From an uncultured Vampirovibrio sp. (GTDB taxonomy: Bacteria; Cyanobacteriota; Vampirovibrionia; Gastranaerophilales; Gastranaerophilaceae): 64,000 bases of DNA. The stretch is taken from contig CAJUAL010000007.1 in the NCBI GenBank assembly GCA_910584405.1, positions 1-64,000 of the forward strand, given 5' to 3'. Below, piece after piece: positions 1 through 8,390 of the stretch. The position numbers were made by a program, and so were the translations under genes. The notes under the pieces were generated by a model that was not told the origin of the DNA, did no database searches, and saw nothing but the letters and a program-made list of their open reading frames with translations. Position 1 is the first letter of the stretch, and each line of letters begins with the position of its first letter.

Positions 1-1215
1 TCCTTACTAATAAATGAGAATACAGATGATTATAAAAAGACAATGTTGTATACAAATGAAAGTGCCCCGAGCAGTTATGCAACAACAAGCGGCGCGTATA
101 TAACGAAATACTTAAAAGTATCGAAGTATTGCGGAGATAATAGCGGAGCTTGCTTTGCAGATAAGTATTATGAGTATAAAGACGGGGATAAGAAAGAATA
201 TACTCCGACATATAAGGGAGCCTGTGCAAGCTTAAAGAACGGTTCAAGTATCTGTATAGAACCCCAGACACCAAGCCATGGAGTAAGAATCTTACTTGAT
301 ATAAACGGAAAAAAGAGTCCAAATGTAAAAGGGAGAGATTTGCATGAGTATGAAATAGCGTTACCCGCAAAAGGAAGTTTAGATAGAACAAGTAATGCAG
401 TAAATTGGGATTATAAGCTGGTAGATATAAAACCTCCATGTGCGGAAGGCGAAACAAGTGAAGAGTGTTGTGAGTCAAACTTTAATGTGGGCTGTTGTAC
501 GGAATTTCCGGAGAAATATGGGAGCCTTGATGCATGTAAGGCTTGTACTGCAACAAAAGGAAATCCTGCTGATTGTTGTACAACATCAAGTGAGTATGCG
601 AATGCACATAAATCAACATGTTGTACAACAATTACCGAGTATTTTGATTCAAACAAATCAGCTTGTTGTACTTTAAATCCTAGTGATTCAAAGTGTCAGG
701 AAGATCCTCCTAAGCCTGATAAAACAGTAATAATGGTAATTATGTATAAATGTGATGTTTGGTTTCCATATAAAGATAAGTATGGGAATCATAGTGGTTT
801 TACTCAATGTCTTGTAAATGTTAAAAATCCTCCGAAAAATGAAACAGTTCATGTAAAATCTAATTTTGATAATATTACATGTAATGGCTCAACTTGTTCG
901 CCCTTGACTTATCCATATGACGATTTACATTATGGTGGTGTACTAAGTGGGTTAACAAGTATTAAACCTGGTAAAAATTCTTATTCCTGTGAATATTCTT
1001 TTCATGGAACAAAGTATACTCCTTCAGGGTTTGTGCCAAGTAATACCTCTGTTTTAACTGCCAAATATGAGTATACAACAACAAACTCGGGTGAATTTAT
1101 TTCATATACCGACAGAGTTTCTTGTGAGTATAGTGAGAGTGCTCGTTCTGCAAGTAATCTTGCGCCTCAAGAATCATATAGCGGTTTCCTGCGCGGAGGT
1201 TATGGCAACCCTTAA
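1..1215 (+). CDS. Prepilin-like secreted protein, 5'-truncated, Cys-rich
   Basis: The frame is open from base 1 to TAA at 1213-1215 with no start codon in sight, so the window edge removes the N-terminus. The segment around bases 281-340 (VRILLDINGKKSPNVKGRD) matches in pattern the block LYILVDINGPSLPNITGKD of the prepilin-like gene at 20413, which has a type IV prepilin leader. This is therefore probably the C-terminal part of a surface or pseudopilin-like protein; the leader itself is not visible. Bases about 430-705 encode five CysCys doublets, the last three joined by two 15-residue repeats of the form CCTtsxEYxxxxKSxCC. A further ~160 residues, less Cys-dense, follow. The exact function is unknown. 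Confidence 0.6.
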   Translation, partial: SLLINENTDDYKKTMLYTNESAPSSYATTSGAYITKYLKVSKYCGDNSGACFADKYYEYKDGDKKEYTPTYKGACASLKNGSSICIEPQTPSHGVRILLDINGKKSPNVKGRDLHEYEIALPAKGSLDRTSNAVNWDYKLVDIKPPCAEGETSEECCESNFNVGCCTEFPEKYGSLDACKACTATKGNPADCCTTSSEYANAHKSTCCTTITEYFDSNKSACCTLNPSDSKCQEDPPKPDKTVIMVIMYKCDVWFPYKDKYGNHSGFTQCLVNVKNPPKNETVHVKSNFDNITCNGSTCSPLTYPYDDLHYGGVLSGLTSIKPGKNSYSCEYSFHGTKYTPSGFVPSNTSVLTAKYEYTTTNSGEFISYTDRVSCEYSESARSASNLAPQESYSGFLRGGYGNP

Positions 1216-1220
1216 AAGGA

Positions 1221-1251
1221 AAAAGGTTGAACATATTTGTTCAACCTTTTT
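1221..1251 (+). terminator. Rho-independent terminator
   Basis: Perfect 13-bp stem 1221-1233 / 1238-1250 with loop TATT, ending in a T run. It lies 5 bp after the stop of the Cys-rich gene. Confidence 0.9.
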
Positions 1252-1361
1252 GTTATTAAACATTATTCTAACTCTTTTTGCTTATGTAAAATTAGTTATT
1301 TAGAATTAATGCGGAAAAGAATACTTTATTATATAATTTTTATATAGAAAGAGGTTTTTAT

Positions 1362-2597
1362 ATGTCAATTGATGATGCATTAGTAATGATTTTAGCAGGT
1401 GGTGAGGGAAAACGTTTGTATCCTTTAACTAAGGATAGAGCAAAGCCTGCCGTGCCGTTTGGCGGAAGGTACAGAATTATTGATTTTGTTATCAATAATT
1501 TTATCAACTCAGGTTTTTACAAAATTAAAGTTTTGACACAATATAAGTCAGATTCTTTAAATAAACATATTACCAGAGGTTGGGCGTTATCACCATTTTT
1601 GGATCAGTATGTTGATTTAGCGCCTGCACAAATGAGAACAGGCAGTGACTGGTATCGCGGTACTGCTGATGCTATTTACCAAAATATGTTCCATATCCTT
1701 GATGAAGATCCAAGGTATGTTTGTATTTTTGGCGGTGATCATATTTATAAGATGCAAGTTAATCAAATGCTTGATTTTCATAAAGAAAAGTGTGCGGATT
1801 TATCAATTTCAGCAATTCCTATTCCTATTGAAGAAGCTTCAGAATTTGGAATTATGGAAGTTGATGAAGAATGGCGTTTGATAAATTTCGTAGAAAAACC
1901 GCAAACTCCACCAAAAGAAATTCCGGGAATGCCTGGTATGTGCTTAGCTTCTATGGGTAACTATATCTTTGATAAAGAAATTCTTTTAACCGCATTAGAA
2001 AAAGACTTTAACATAAAAGAATCTAACCACGATTTTGGTAAAAATGTTATACCAATGTTATTGAATGAAGGTAAAAATATTTATGTATATAATTTCTCTG
2101 ATAATTCATTTTTAGGAATGTCAGATTCCGAACGCGGATATTGGAGAGATGTAGGAAGTATTGACGCTTATTGGCAGGCTAATATGGATTTATTGGCTTA
2201 TACGCCTGAACTTAACTTATATTCTAAGGAATGGCCGTTAAGAACATTTAATTATAACTATCCTCCTGCAAAATTTGTTTGGGAAGAGGGAGATAGGGTC
2301 GGTATGGCAACTAATTCTATGGTGTCAGAAGGCTGTATAATCTCAGGCGGCGGCTTATCTCATTGCGTGCTTTCTCCAAAAGTGAGAATTAACAGTTATT
2401 CAAGTGTAACTGACAGTATTTTAATGGAAAATGTTGAAGTCGGAAGATATTCACAAATTAAAAAAGCCATTATTGATAAGAACGTTGTAATTCCTCCTCA
2501 TACAAAAATTGGTTTTGATAGAGAAGAAGATGTTAAACGTGGCTTCCATGTATCGGCAGGCGGGGTTACAGTTGTGCCTAAGGGGGCTATTTTATAA
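1362..2597 (+). CDS. glgC: Glucose-1-phosphate adenylyltransferase
   Basis: Makes ADP-glucose from glucose-1-phosphate and ATP, the committed step of bacterial glycogen synthesis in the cytoplasm. The 411 residues are full length for the family. The nucleotidyltransferase domain opens with LAGGEGKRLYPLT and KPAVPFGG (nucleotide binding), then YRGTADAIYQN and FVEKP (sugar-phosphate contact). The last ~120 residues are hexapeptide-like and fit the left-handed beta-helix. The start is supported by AAAGAGG at 1348-1354, 7 bases upstream. It is a single-gene unit ended by a hairpin. Other glycogen-related genes in the window (malQ, pgi) are not adjacent. The family is usually controlled allosterically by glycolytic intermediates; nothing in the sequence shows this here. 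Confidence 0.96.
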   Translation: MSIDDALVMILAGGEGKRLYPLTKDRAKPAVPFGGRYRIIDFVINNFINSGFYKIKVLTQYKSDSLNKHITRGWALSPFLDQYVDLAPAQMRTGSDWYRGTADAIYQNMFHILDEDPRYVCIFGGDHIYKMQVNQMLDFHKEKCADLSISAIPIPIEEASEFGIMEVDEEWRLINFVEKPQTPPKEIPGMPGMCLASMGNYIFDKEILLTALEKDFNIKESNHDFGKNVIPMLLNEGKNIYVYNFSDNSFLGMSDSERGYWRDVGSIDAYWQANMDLLAYTPELNLYSKEWPLRTFNYNYPPAKFVWEEGDRVGMATNSMVSEGCIISGGGLSHCVLSPKVRINSYSSVTDSILMENVEVGRYSQIKKAIIDKNVVIPPHTKIGFDREEDVKRGFHVSAGGVTVVPKGAIL

Positions 2598-2623
2598 AAT
2601 TTTATTTATTTTTTAAAATTTTT

Positions 2624-2650
2624 GAGGTACAATTTATTTGTACCTCATTT
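2624..2650 (+). terminator. Probable rho-independent terminator of glgC
   Basis: Stem GAGGTACAA (2624-2632) / TTGTACCTC (2638-2646) with a 5-base loop, followed by a T-rich but interrupted tail. It lies 26 bp after the glgC stop. Confidence 0.7.
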
Positions 2651-2732
2651 ATTATGTAAATTTTTGTGAATTTGCCCCTGTTTTTAGGCAAATATTTGTA
2701 TTCACCTGATTTATTGATTTGGGTAGGAATTT

Positions 2733-3332
2733 ATGGCGATAATCGGATTAAACTCAATAAGGACATTTACCAACGCGGCATCAAACCGTGTAGTTAACGT
2801 TTTTCCTACAATGACCGTAAATTCTGAGAAAGCTAATAAAGCCTTACACTGGATAGGTAAGAATATTTCATCGCCTGAAAATCGTTTAATCCTTGGCGTT
2901 TCAGCTCTTATGAGTCAGCCGTTTATTGATTTACATAATAAAAAAGTTGATGAAGATACAAGAAAAGTTTCTGCAGCAAGAACTGTCGCTAAAATTATTG
3001 CAGGAACGTCTACCGGTGTTCTTATCCGCTATGGATGTATTAAAGCTATAGATGCCTTTACTAAGTTCCCTGAAGAAATTACATCAGTAACAAAGAATCC
3101 TCGCCTAAAAACATTCTTTACCCCGTTTGAAGCAATAAAAGACGGTTTAAAAGATTTACGCCATTATAAATCTGCCCTTGGAACATTGGTTTCTCTGGGG
3201 GTTATGGTGTTTACAAACTTCCTTATTGATGCGCCGTTCACTAAATTTATGACAAATAAATTTGTTGATAAAATTCACCAAAAAGACAAGCAAAAACAAG
3301 CTCAAAATAAGGAGGTAAGAGATGCCGCTTAA
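2733..3332 (+). CDS. Hypothetical protein with hydrophobic segments
   Basis: Not recognised. The 199 residues have hydrophobic or amphipathic stretches near 51-66, 86-103 and 148-168, and a charged Lys/Gln-rich tail. There is no signal peptide and no catalytic motif I can name. The ribosome site is weak (GTAGGA at 2723-2728). It overlaps the next gene by 11 bases and shares its flavour: small, basic, with several helix-length hydrophobic runs. The two are probably co-translated and their products may act together, perhaps at the membrane. This is inference from layout only. Confidence 0.75.
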   Translation: MAIIGLNSIRTFTNAASNRVVNVFPTMTVNSEKANKALHWIGKNISSPENRLILGVSALMSQPFIDLHNKKVDEDTRKVSAARTVAKIIAGTSTGVLIRYGCIKAIDAFTKFPEEITSVTKNPRLKTFFTPFEAIKDGLKDLRHYKSALGTLVSLGVMVFTNFLIDAPFTKFMTNKFVDKIHQKDKQKQAQNKEVRDAA

Positions 3333-3960
3333 GCCTTCATTTTTAGCTCCTTTTAATGAGTTTGTCGCAAGACATTACGGCAAGGATACAGGTAAAATGC
3401 TTATCCATACAGGTGTTGTCGGTTGGATTCTTTCAGCTGCTGCACAAGTAATGGCAATTGTTTTTAATGATAAAATTCCGAAAGAACAAAAGATGTATCT
3501 TGTTCCTCAGGAACTTGCCGATGCCGGGGTTAATATTTTATCATTTTACACTATTACCCAAGGTTGCAAATCTGTTGCGTCAAAACTTGTCAAAAGCGGT
3601 AAATTGCTTCCAAAATCTGTTCGCGGAATACTTGATGCTAAAGGCTTAACAGATAAAGTCGGAAAATTTGATTTTAATGTTTTTGAGGATGCAGGCTTAT
3701 CCCCAACTGCGATAAAACGTCTGGAAAAATTTAAAAGTGGCGTAGATGTTACCGCAGCTACTATCGGTTCTGTTTTATCTTGTAATATTGTTACTCCGAT
3801 TGTTCGAAACGAAATTGCAGCAAGTCGTCAAAAAGATTTGGTTGCCAAAATGCATAACGCTGATACAAATCATTCTTCTTACGTAAAACCTGATTATTCT
3901 TATACCAAACGACCTTCAATGTATGATTTTACTCATAACACTTCAAGTCTAAAGATATAA
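3322..3960 (+). CDS. Hypothetical protein, partner of the upstream gene
   Basis: Not recognised. 212 residues, with hydrophobic stretches near 26-48, 68-80 and 140-165 and a polar C-terminus rich in Tyr, Ser and His. The start is well supported: AAGGAGG at 3309-3315 lies 6 bases before ATG 3322, inside the end of the preceding gene. This is a classic coupled overlap. Its 3' end runs 12 bases into the converging anti-sigma gene on the other strand, and no terminator hairpin is seen between them. A membrane-associated role is possible but unproven. Confidence 0.75.
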   Translation: MPLKPSFLAPFNEFVARHYGKDTGKMLIHTGVVGWILSAAAQVMAIVFNDKIPKEQKMYLVPQELADAGVNILSFYTITQGCKSVASKLVKSGKLLPKSVRGILDAKGLTDKVGKFDFNVFEDAGLSPTAIKRLEKFKSGVDVTAATIGSVLSCNIVTPIVRNEIAASRQKDLVAKMHNADTNHSSYVKPDYSYTKRPSMYDFTHNTSSLKI

Positions 3961-4476
3961 GTATATAAATCCGCAAATAATAGCAGTTACAAGAATTACA
4001 AAAATTACTATCAGTTTGTAAAAGTAAGTTGTTGTATATTCGTTTCCGTTTTGCATTTTTGTCATTATATTTTTTGAGTAGTCAAATCTGGTGTCGTTTT
4101 TGGTCTTTTCGTAAGCTGAATGCATAACTTTTTTAAATTTATACATTGTTTCAAGTTCTTTTCTTGCTGAAGGATTTGAAATCGTCATTTTTTTTATTTT
4201 TATATTATCGTTTGAATCAAGTTCATTATCTACATAGGCTGATAATTTCCCGATAAATTCGGGTTGAAGCGACGATTCTTGTTGAATATTTTCTGTTGAA
4301 TTGTTTTTTGTTTTATAAGCACTTAATATTTTTTGCAGTTCTTCTATTTTCTTTTTGCATGCGGGGCATTTTGCAATATGATGGTCTACGTATTCACGTA
4401 GCCTTGGGTTTAATTTATTTTCAATATAAAAATTTATTAATGCGGATACCTGATTGCAGGTTAGCTCTTTATTCAT
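3949..4476 (-). CDS. Anti-sigma factor, zinc-finger (ZAS) type
   Basis: Likely a membrane-anchored inhibitor of the ECF sigma factor encoded just upstream. The 175 residues start with a zinc-binding anti-sigma fold showing His33-x3-Cys37-x2-Cys40 in DHHIAKCPAC, the ZAS signature. A charged middle part follows, then a single C-terminal membrane helix at about 152-174, so the N-terminal domain would face the cytoplasm. Its SD (AAGGAG, 4485-4490) overlaps the sigma gene's stop codon, which gives coupled translation at a 12-bp gap. The signal that releases the sigma factor cannot be read from the sequence. Identification rests on the motif plus the gene pair. Confidence 0.85.
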   Translation of the reverse strand: MNKELTCNQVSALINFYIENKLNPRLREYVDHHIAKCPACKKKIEELQKILSAYKTKNNSTENIQQESSLQPEFIGKLSAYVDNELDSNDNIKIKKMTISNPSARKELETMYKFKKVMHSAYEKTKNDTRFDYSKNIMTKMQNGNEYTTTYFYKLIVIFVILVTAIICGFIYLYL

Positions 4477-4488
4477 TATGTAAACTCC

Positions 4489-5085
4489 TTAAATATAATT
4501 TTTTAGTGCTTCTTGTAGTTTAATTCTTGCTCTGGATATTCTTGATTTTACGGTACCGACACTTGCGTTTGTTGTTTTTGCTATTTCTTCATAGCTCAAA
4601 CCTTGAAATTCTCTCAGTATTATTGCAATCCTAAAGGCTTCTGGTAATTCTCGGATTGCAGATTTTATCAGTCTTTCGCATTCTGAGGTGATACATTTAT
4701 CTATGGGTTTTGTTTTTTTATCGGGAATTTCTATTTTTACTGCAAAATTAAGCGGTTCGCAGGTGTAGTCTATGGAAACTGTTTCCGGAACTTTTTTCTT
4801 CTTGCGAATTTCATCATAGTATGTGTTTGTAATGATTTGATTTAACCAGCCTTTAAAACATTTTGGGTTTTTCAGACTGTGTATATTCTTGGCTATTTTA
4901 AGCAGAACATCTTGAGTTAAATCAGAAAGGTTATCATTACTTTTAAGGAGGTAACTGAGGGTTGCGTAAACGTCTGATTGAATTTTTCTTATTAGTTCTT
5001 CTATCGCTTTAAAATCGTCTTGCTGAGCAAGTACGACAAGTTCCTCTATTGTCATTTTTTTATAGAGTAACTTATTTTCACTCAT
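4489..5085 (-). CDS. ECF-type RNA polymerase sigma factor
   Basis: Directs RNA polymerase to a special set of promoters. 198 residues. Region 2 includes DLTQDVLLKIAKNIHSL and the -10-recognition helix around FKGWLNQIITNTYYDEIRK. Region 4 at the C-terminus has LPEAFRIAIILREFQGLSY followed by the helix-turn-helix EEIAKTTNASVGTVKSRISR. There are no regions 1.1 or 3, as expected for the ECF class. The SD AAGGAGG lies at 5093-5099. It is followed directly by its probable anti-sigma factor. Upstream, a 12-bp inverted repeat (arms 5101-5112 and 5161-5172) flanks the likely promoter region. The target regulon is unknown. Confidence 0.93.
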   Translation of the reverse strand: MSENKLLYKKMTIEELVVLAQQDDFKAIEELIRKIQSDVYATLSYLLKSNDNLSDLTQDVLLKIAKNIHSLKNPKCFKGWLNQIITNTYYDEIRKKKKVPETVSIDYTCEPLNFAVKIEIPDKKTKPIDKCITSECERLIKSAIRELPEAFRIAIILREFQGLSYEEIAKTTNASVGTVKSRISRARIKLQEALKNYI

Positions 5086-5192
5086 TAGTTTTCCTCCTTA
5101 ATAAAAATATTAGGAAGAAAAGTTTTTTATTAGTATCAGCTTATTGCTAACTTAATAAGGTAATATTTTTATATCTATTATAATAATTGATA

Positions 5193-6110
5193 TTATTTGT
5201 TCAGCTTATAACGAAGAACAGAGTTGCTTCCTTGGGAAGATATGAATAAAAACCCGTTTGTATAATAGATACAGTAAGGATTTTGAATGTTAGAAATAAG
5301 TTCTGTTATTTCTCCTGTAGTGCTTACTTTTAGAACGTTATTTTTGTTGTAATTTGCGATATAAATATTCCCGTCAAAATCCATAGCAAGTCCTATCGGA
5401 CCGTCTATTTTTTCGCTTTTGATATAGACAATTTTTTTATTGTCAGGTGAAATTTTATATATTGTGTTATCAGAAAATCCTGCAACAAAAAGGTTTCCGT
5501 TTGTGTCTGTTGTAATCCCCGTAGGGCTTGTTATGTCGTTATATGTCGCGTTTGAATCGTATTGAGGATTCTCTGTTTCATATCTTTGAACCTGTTCTTG
5601 CTGAATCTCTTCTGCGATTGCCTGTTGATTGTTTTCAGCAGGTGGATTTTGATCTTCTTCAACTTGCACTTCTTCTGCCTGTTTTGGTAAGGAATTAGCA
5701 AGCTGTGTTGCTCGTTGACCGATTAGCGTATCTGTTGGGATTAATCCAAGATACATTCGTGCTTTATCGTACTCTCCGATTTTTTTACTTAAACTTGCCG
5801 CTTTGTAAACAGCTTCATAATCATCAGGTTTTCTTAGAATAATCTGTTTGAATACAGTAAGTGCTGCTTCATCTTGTTTTAAGTACTCCAATATAGAGCC
5901 TAAGTTATAATAGGCATCAATATAGTTTGGGTCAAGTTCAATTGCCTCTTTAAAGCATTTGACAGATTCTTCCAGCTGTCCGAGCTGGTAGTAGTCTATA
6001 CCTTTGTTGTAATGAAGCTTTGCATCTGTCGATATTGCCGCAAATACCGTACTTTGAGCAGAAAGCAGTAAGATTACGGCAGCAGATGTTAAAATCTTAT
6101 TGAATTTCAT
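5193..6110 (-). CDS. Exported TPR and NHL-repeat protein
   Basis: 305 residues. A Sec signal peptide (about 1-25, ending STVFAA) puts it outside the cytoplasmic membrane. Residues about 28-130 hold roughly three tetratricopeptide repeats (for example NKGIDYYQLGQLEESVKCFK), a protein-binding scaffold. A Gln/Glu-rich linker (about 140-180) leads to about three NHL-like beta-propeller blades with the pattern GITTDTNGNLFVAGFSDNTI / GLAMDFDGNIYIANYNKNNV. Three blades do not close a propeller, so it may oligomerise or be incomplete. Its start overlaps the end of malQ by 14 bases on the same strand, so the two are co-transcribed. The ligand is unknown, and no link to glycogen is visible beyond the position. 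Confidence 0.85.
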   Translation of the reverse strand: MKFNKILTSAAVILLLSAQSTVFAAISTDAKLHYNKGIDYYQLGQLEESVKCFKEAIELDPNYIDAYYNLGSILEYLKQDEAALTVFKQIILRKPDDYEAVYKAASLSKKIGEYDKARMYLGLIPTDTLIGQRATQLANSLPKQAEEVQVEEDQNPPAENNQQAIAEEIQQEQVQRYETENPQYDSNATYNDITSPTGITTDTNGNLFVAGFSDNTIYKISPDNKKIVYIKSEKIDGPIGLAMDFDGNIYIANYNKNNVLKVSTTGEITELISNIQNPYCIYYTNGFLFISSQGSNSVLRYKLNK

Positions 6111-7959
6111 CTAATTCCTCGATTATTTCTTTGTTTTGTTCTGCAAACTGACTTCCGCGGGCTATTATTGCTTTTTTCAAGATTAGCGGTAAGTTAATAG
6201 TTTGCATTTGAGTAAAATTATCAGGTAATCTTAAGCTCCAGTTTTTATCCCCTGAAGTTCCCGGAGTATTATATGTTTGTGATATGTTGAAGAAATCTGT
6301 GAAAAACATTTGGATATTTTCAGCTTTGCAGGCAAATAATTCTACTAATTTTGTTTCTTTCAAAAGCTCTGCATTTTTTGTCATTTCAACAATTATGTCA
6401 TCTTTGTTGTCTGCTTCCTGGAATAAATCTTCAACAAGGTTTTTAACGTGTAAATAGCCTTCATGAGTATTTACTAAAGATTTAGCCCATAAAGTGACAG
6501 GTCTGTTATCATGTGTTCCTACCATAGCCCAGCACTTTTCAGTAATATTCCTGCATCTGTATGGGTCTTGTGGTTCTGTTGCTACTGTGAATTGAGTTAA
6601 TCTCATTCCCAGAAGTTCGTAGGCTTTCATAACTGCTGCAACAGGGTTTGTTAAGGTTCCTAAGTCTTCACAGACAATTGCGTCTTTTGTTAAACCCTCT
6701 TCTTGAGCTGCTGCTATTACGATTTTTTCGATTAATCTTCCGTATAACCTGATTTGTTCCTCTGTAAGATTTTTTACGCGTTTTTCATTATCAGGAGTCA
6801 TGTTTGAGTCTAAATCTTCAATTTTTGGAATTGCGTATTTAGCTAACTCAGGATGTTCTGGAGATGAATAAAGTCTTCCAGCTCCGCATTCAGGCAGCGG
6901 TTTTTTACCTGATTTGTATACCCAAGGGTCTATTAAACCTACGATGTGGTCAATTCTGACTCCGCCCGGGTTTTCTCTGAACATCTTTTTGAATAAGTTT
7001 TTCATCAAAATTCCTGCTTCGCCAAGTGTTCCGTCAGAATTGTATAATTTTTCAGGATCAATTACAGGAAATCCCCAGGCTTGACCGTCTTTTGAAAAAT
7101 AATCAGGAGGACAGCCCAAGCACCAGCCTTCTAAGAATAATGACTGATAAGCCCAGCAATCTCTGTCTGAGAATGCTACCTGACGGTCTGCTATCATTTT
7201 TATACCTTTTGAATCTGCGTATTTTTTTGTTTGTGCGTTTTGTTTATTTAAAACGAATTGAATAAATTTGTATTCATCAATTTCTTTTGCGTATTTTTTA
7301 GAAATTTCTTCAATACGTTTTGCGTATTCGATTTTTTCTTCGTATGATTTTGGGTTAAATAAGTTTTTATCGGTTTTGCTTTTCCAGTTTGGCCAGTAAT
7401 CTGTTTCGTGTTCTATTGAAAGAGCTTCATATAAGCTGTCTTTATCAAGCCATGAATCATTTTCGTTTTTGTATGCTTCAAACTCTTGCATTAGGGCTTT
7501 ATTGTTTAATTTTATAAAGTTTTCGTAAGCTTCTGATAATGCTTGAGCTTGTTTTACTGTAATGTATGAATAACTTGTTTTGTTTGTGCCTTTATTCGGG
7601 TTGTTTTCAACAATTTCATTAAATGTTGATTCTGATAGAATGTTATACCATTTTGGAGAGGTTAATTCTTTCAGGTCTATAAACAACGGATTGTTTGAAA
7701 AGATTGTACCGCAGTATGGTGAAGAATCAGAAGATTTGGTCTTTCCGGCAGGTCCCATTTGAATAGCATCAAAAAGTCCTGCTGCGTAGTCTATAAAGTT
7801 TCGTCCGGCTTGTGAATTTACTGTGCCGAAGCCTGTGTTTTCACCATAAATAGACGGAAAACTTCCGTTATGCATAATAAAAACAAAATTCTTTTTACCT
7901 AAAGCTTTTAATGCTTTTTTTATAGTTGTAATCTTGTTTTTGTCTGTTGTGCAAACCAT
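6097..7959 (-). CDS. malQ: 4-alpha-glucanotransferase (amylomaltase, GH77)
   Basis: Transfers maltodextrin segments between alpha-1,4-glucans in the cytoplasm, for glycogen and maltodextrin turnover. 620 residues. The GH77 catalytic set is readable: nucleophile Asp337 in VRIDHIVGLIDP, acid/base Glu431 in CEDLGTL, and transition-state Asp484 in GTHDNRP. The N-terminal part includes SPY and NPLFIDL, also typical. The start at 7959 has AGAAGGGG a few bases upstream. It heads a two-gene unit with the TPR-NHL gene. With glgC and the pgi end it gives the window a glycogen theme, but the genes are dispersed. Confidence 0.95.
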   Translation of the reverse strand: MVCTTDKNKITTIKKALKALGKKNFVFIMHNGSFPSIYGENTGFGTVNSQAGRNFIDYAAGLFDAIQMGPAGKTKSSDSSPYCGTIFSNNPLFIDLKELTSPKWYNILSESTFNEIVENNPNKGTNKTSYSYITVKQAQALSEAYENFIKLNNKALMQEFEAYKNENDSWLDKDSLYEALSIEHETDYWPNWKSKTDKNLFNPKSYEEKIEYAKRIEEISKKYAKEIDEYKFIQFVLNKQNAQTKKYADSKGIKMIADRQVAFSDRDCWAYQSLFLEGWCLGCPPDYFSKDGQAWGFPVIDPEKLYNSDGTLGEAGILMKNLFKKMFRENPGGVRIDHIVGLIDPWVYKSGKKPLPECGAGRLYSSPEHPELAKYAIPKIEDLDSNMTPDNEKRVKNLTEEQIRLYGRLIEKIVIAAAQEEGLTKDAIVCEDLGTLTNPVAAVMKAYELLGMRLTQFTVATEPQDPYRCRNITEKCWAMVGTHDNRPVTLWAKSLVNTHEGYLHVKNLVEDLFQEADNKDDIIVEMTKNAELLKETKLVELFACKAENIQMFFTDFFNISQTYNTPGTSGDKNWSLRLPDNFTQMQTINLPLILKKAIIARGSQFAEQNKEIIEELDEIQ

Positions 7960-8012
7960 TGATTATACCCCTTCTTATTTAAACTGAACACTAATTTCCT
8001 AAAAAAATATGA

Positions 8013-8229
8013 AATTTGGGCGCGGTGGGACTGTCTTGGATTTTGCTGTGTTCGGTTAAATTGCTCATTTCGCTATCGCTGACATTCGCTTTTAACGCTC
8101 ACACCTGACGGGTCTACGCTGCACTTCGCCCTACGCAAAATCCGTTCGAACCTTTAACAAAGCTCCCGCTTTGCGGTTCTCGTCCTTACACTTTGAACCA
8201 AAATTCTTAGATTTGGGCGCGGTGGGACT
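8013..8229. repeat. Direct repeat of a tRNA 3' end flanking a ~180-bp element
   Basis: The 19-bp sequence ATTTGGGCGCGGTGGGACT occurs at 8013-8031 and again at 8211-8229. The second copy is the 3' end of tRNA-Lys (minus strand). The 179 bp between them hold no gene and look less AT-rich than the surroundings. They contain a palindrome CAAAGC-TCCC-GCTTTG (8158-8173), and GGATTTTGC / GCAAAATCC lie as a wide inverted pair (about 8037-8045 and 8134-8142). The arrangement resembles attachment sites left by an element that entered at the tRNA 3' end. No integrase is present, so it could also be a dispersed intergenic repeat. Confidence 0.7.
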
Positions 8230-8286
8230 CGAACCCACGACCAATTGATTAAGAGTCAACTGCTCTACCGACTGAGCTACACGCCC
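8214..8286 (-). tRNA. tRNA-Lys (anticodon CUU)
   Basis: A cloverleaf can be drawn on the minus strand. The acceptor GGGCGTG pairs with CGCGCCC (one G-U). D-arm GCTC/GAGC, anticodon stem GTTGA/TCAAT with loop CTCTTAA (anticodon CTT), T-arm GTGGG-TTCGAGT-CCCAC, discriminator A at 8214. The 3' CCA is not encoded. It reads AAG codons. Confidence 0.96.
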
Positions 8287-8300
8287 TTATCTGCTCTTTT

Positions 8301-8328
8301 AGTTTAGCACGTAAATGCCCCATGTCAA
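8301..8328 (-). promoter_or_regulatory. Promoter of tRNA-Lys
   Basis: On the minus strand a perfect -35 TTGACA (8323-8328), a 16-base spacer and -10 TAAACT (8301-8306) end 14 bases before the tRNA. An ATG at 8322 lies inside this -35 box, which argues against using it as the start of the rightward gene. Confidence 0.8.
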
Positions 8329-8390
8329 ACCGTTTTTTTATTGTGAGCAATTTTTATGAAGAAAAATTTTTAATATATATAAGGGGAAAT

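Noticed and set aside
8322..8390. Earlier in-frame ATG for the calpain-like giant gene
   Set aside because: It has no ribosome site and lies within the -35 box of the tRNA-Lys promoter; ATG 8391 has AAGGGG at the right distance.
7960..8390. Missed protein gene in the longest gap
   Set aside because: The stretch holds only tRNA-Lys, its promoter and the direct-repeat element; no frame with a start signal is seen.
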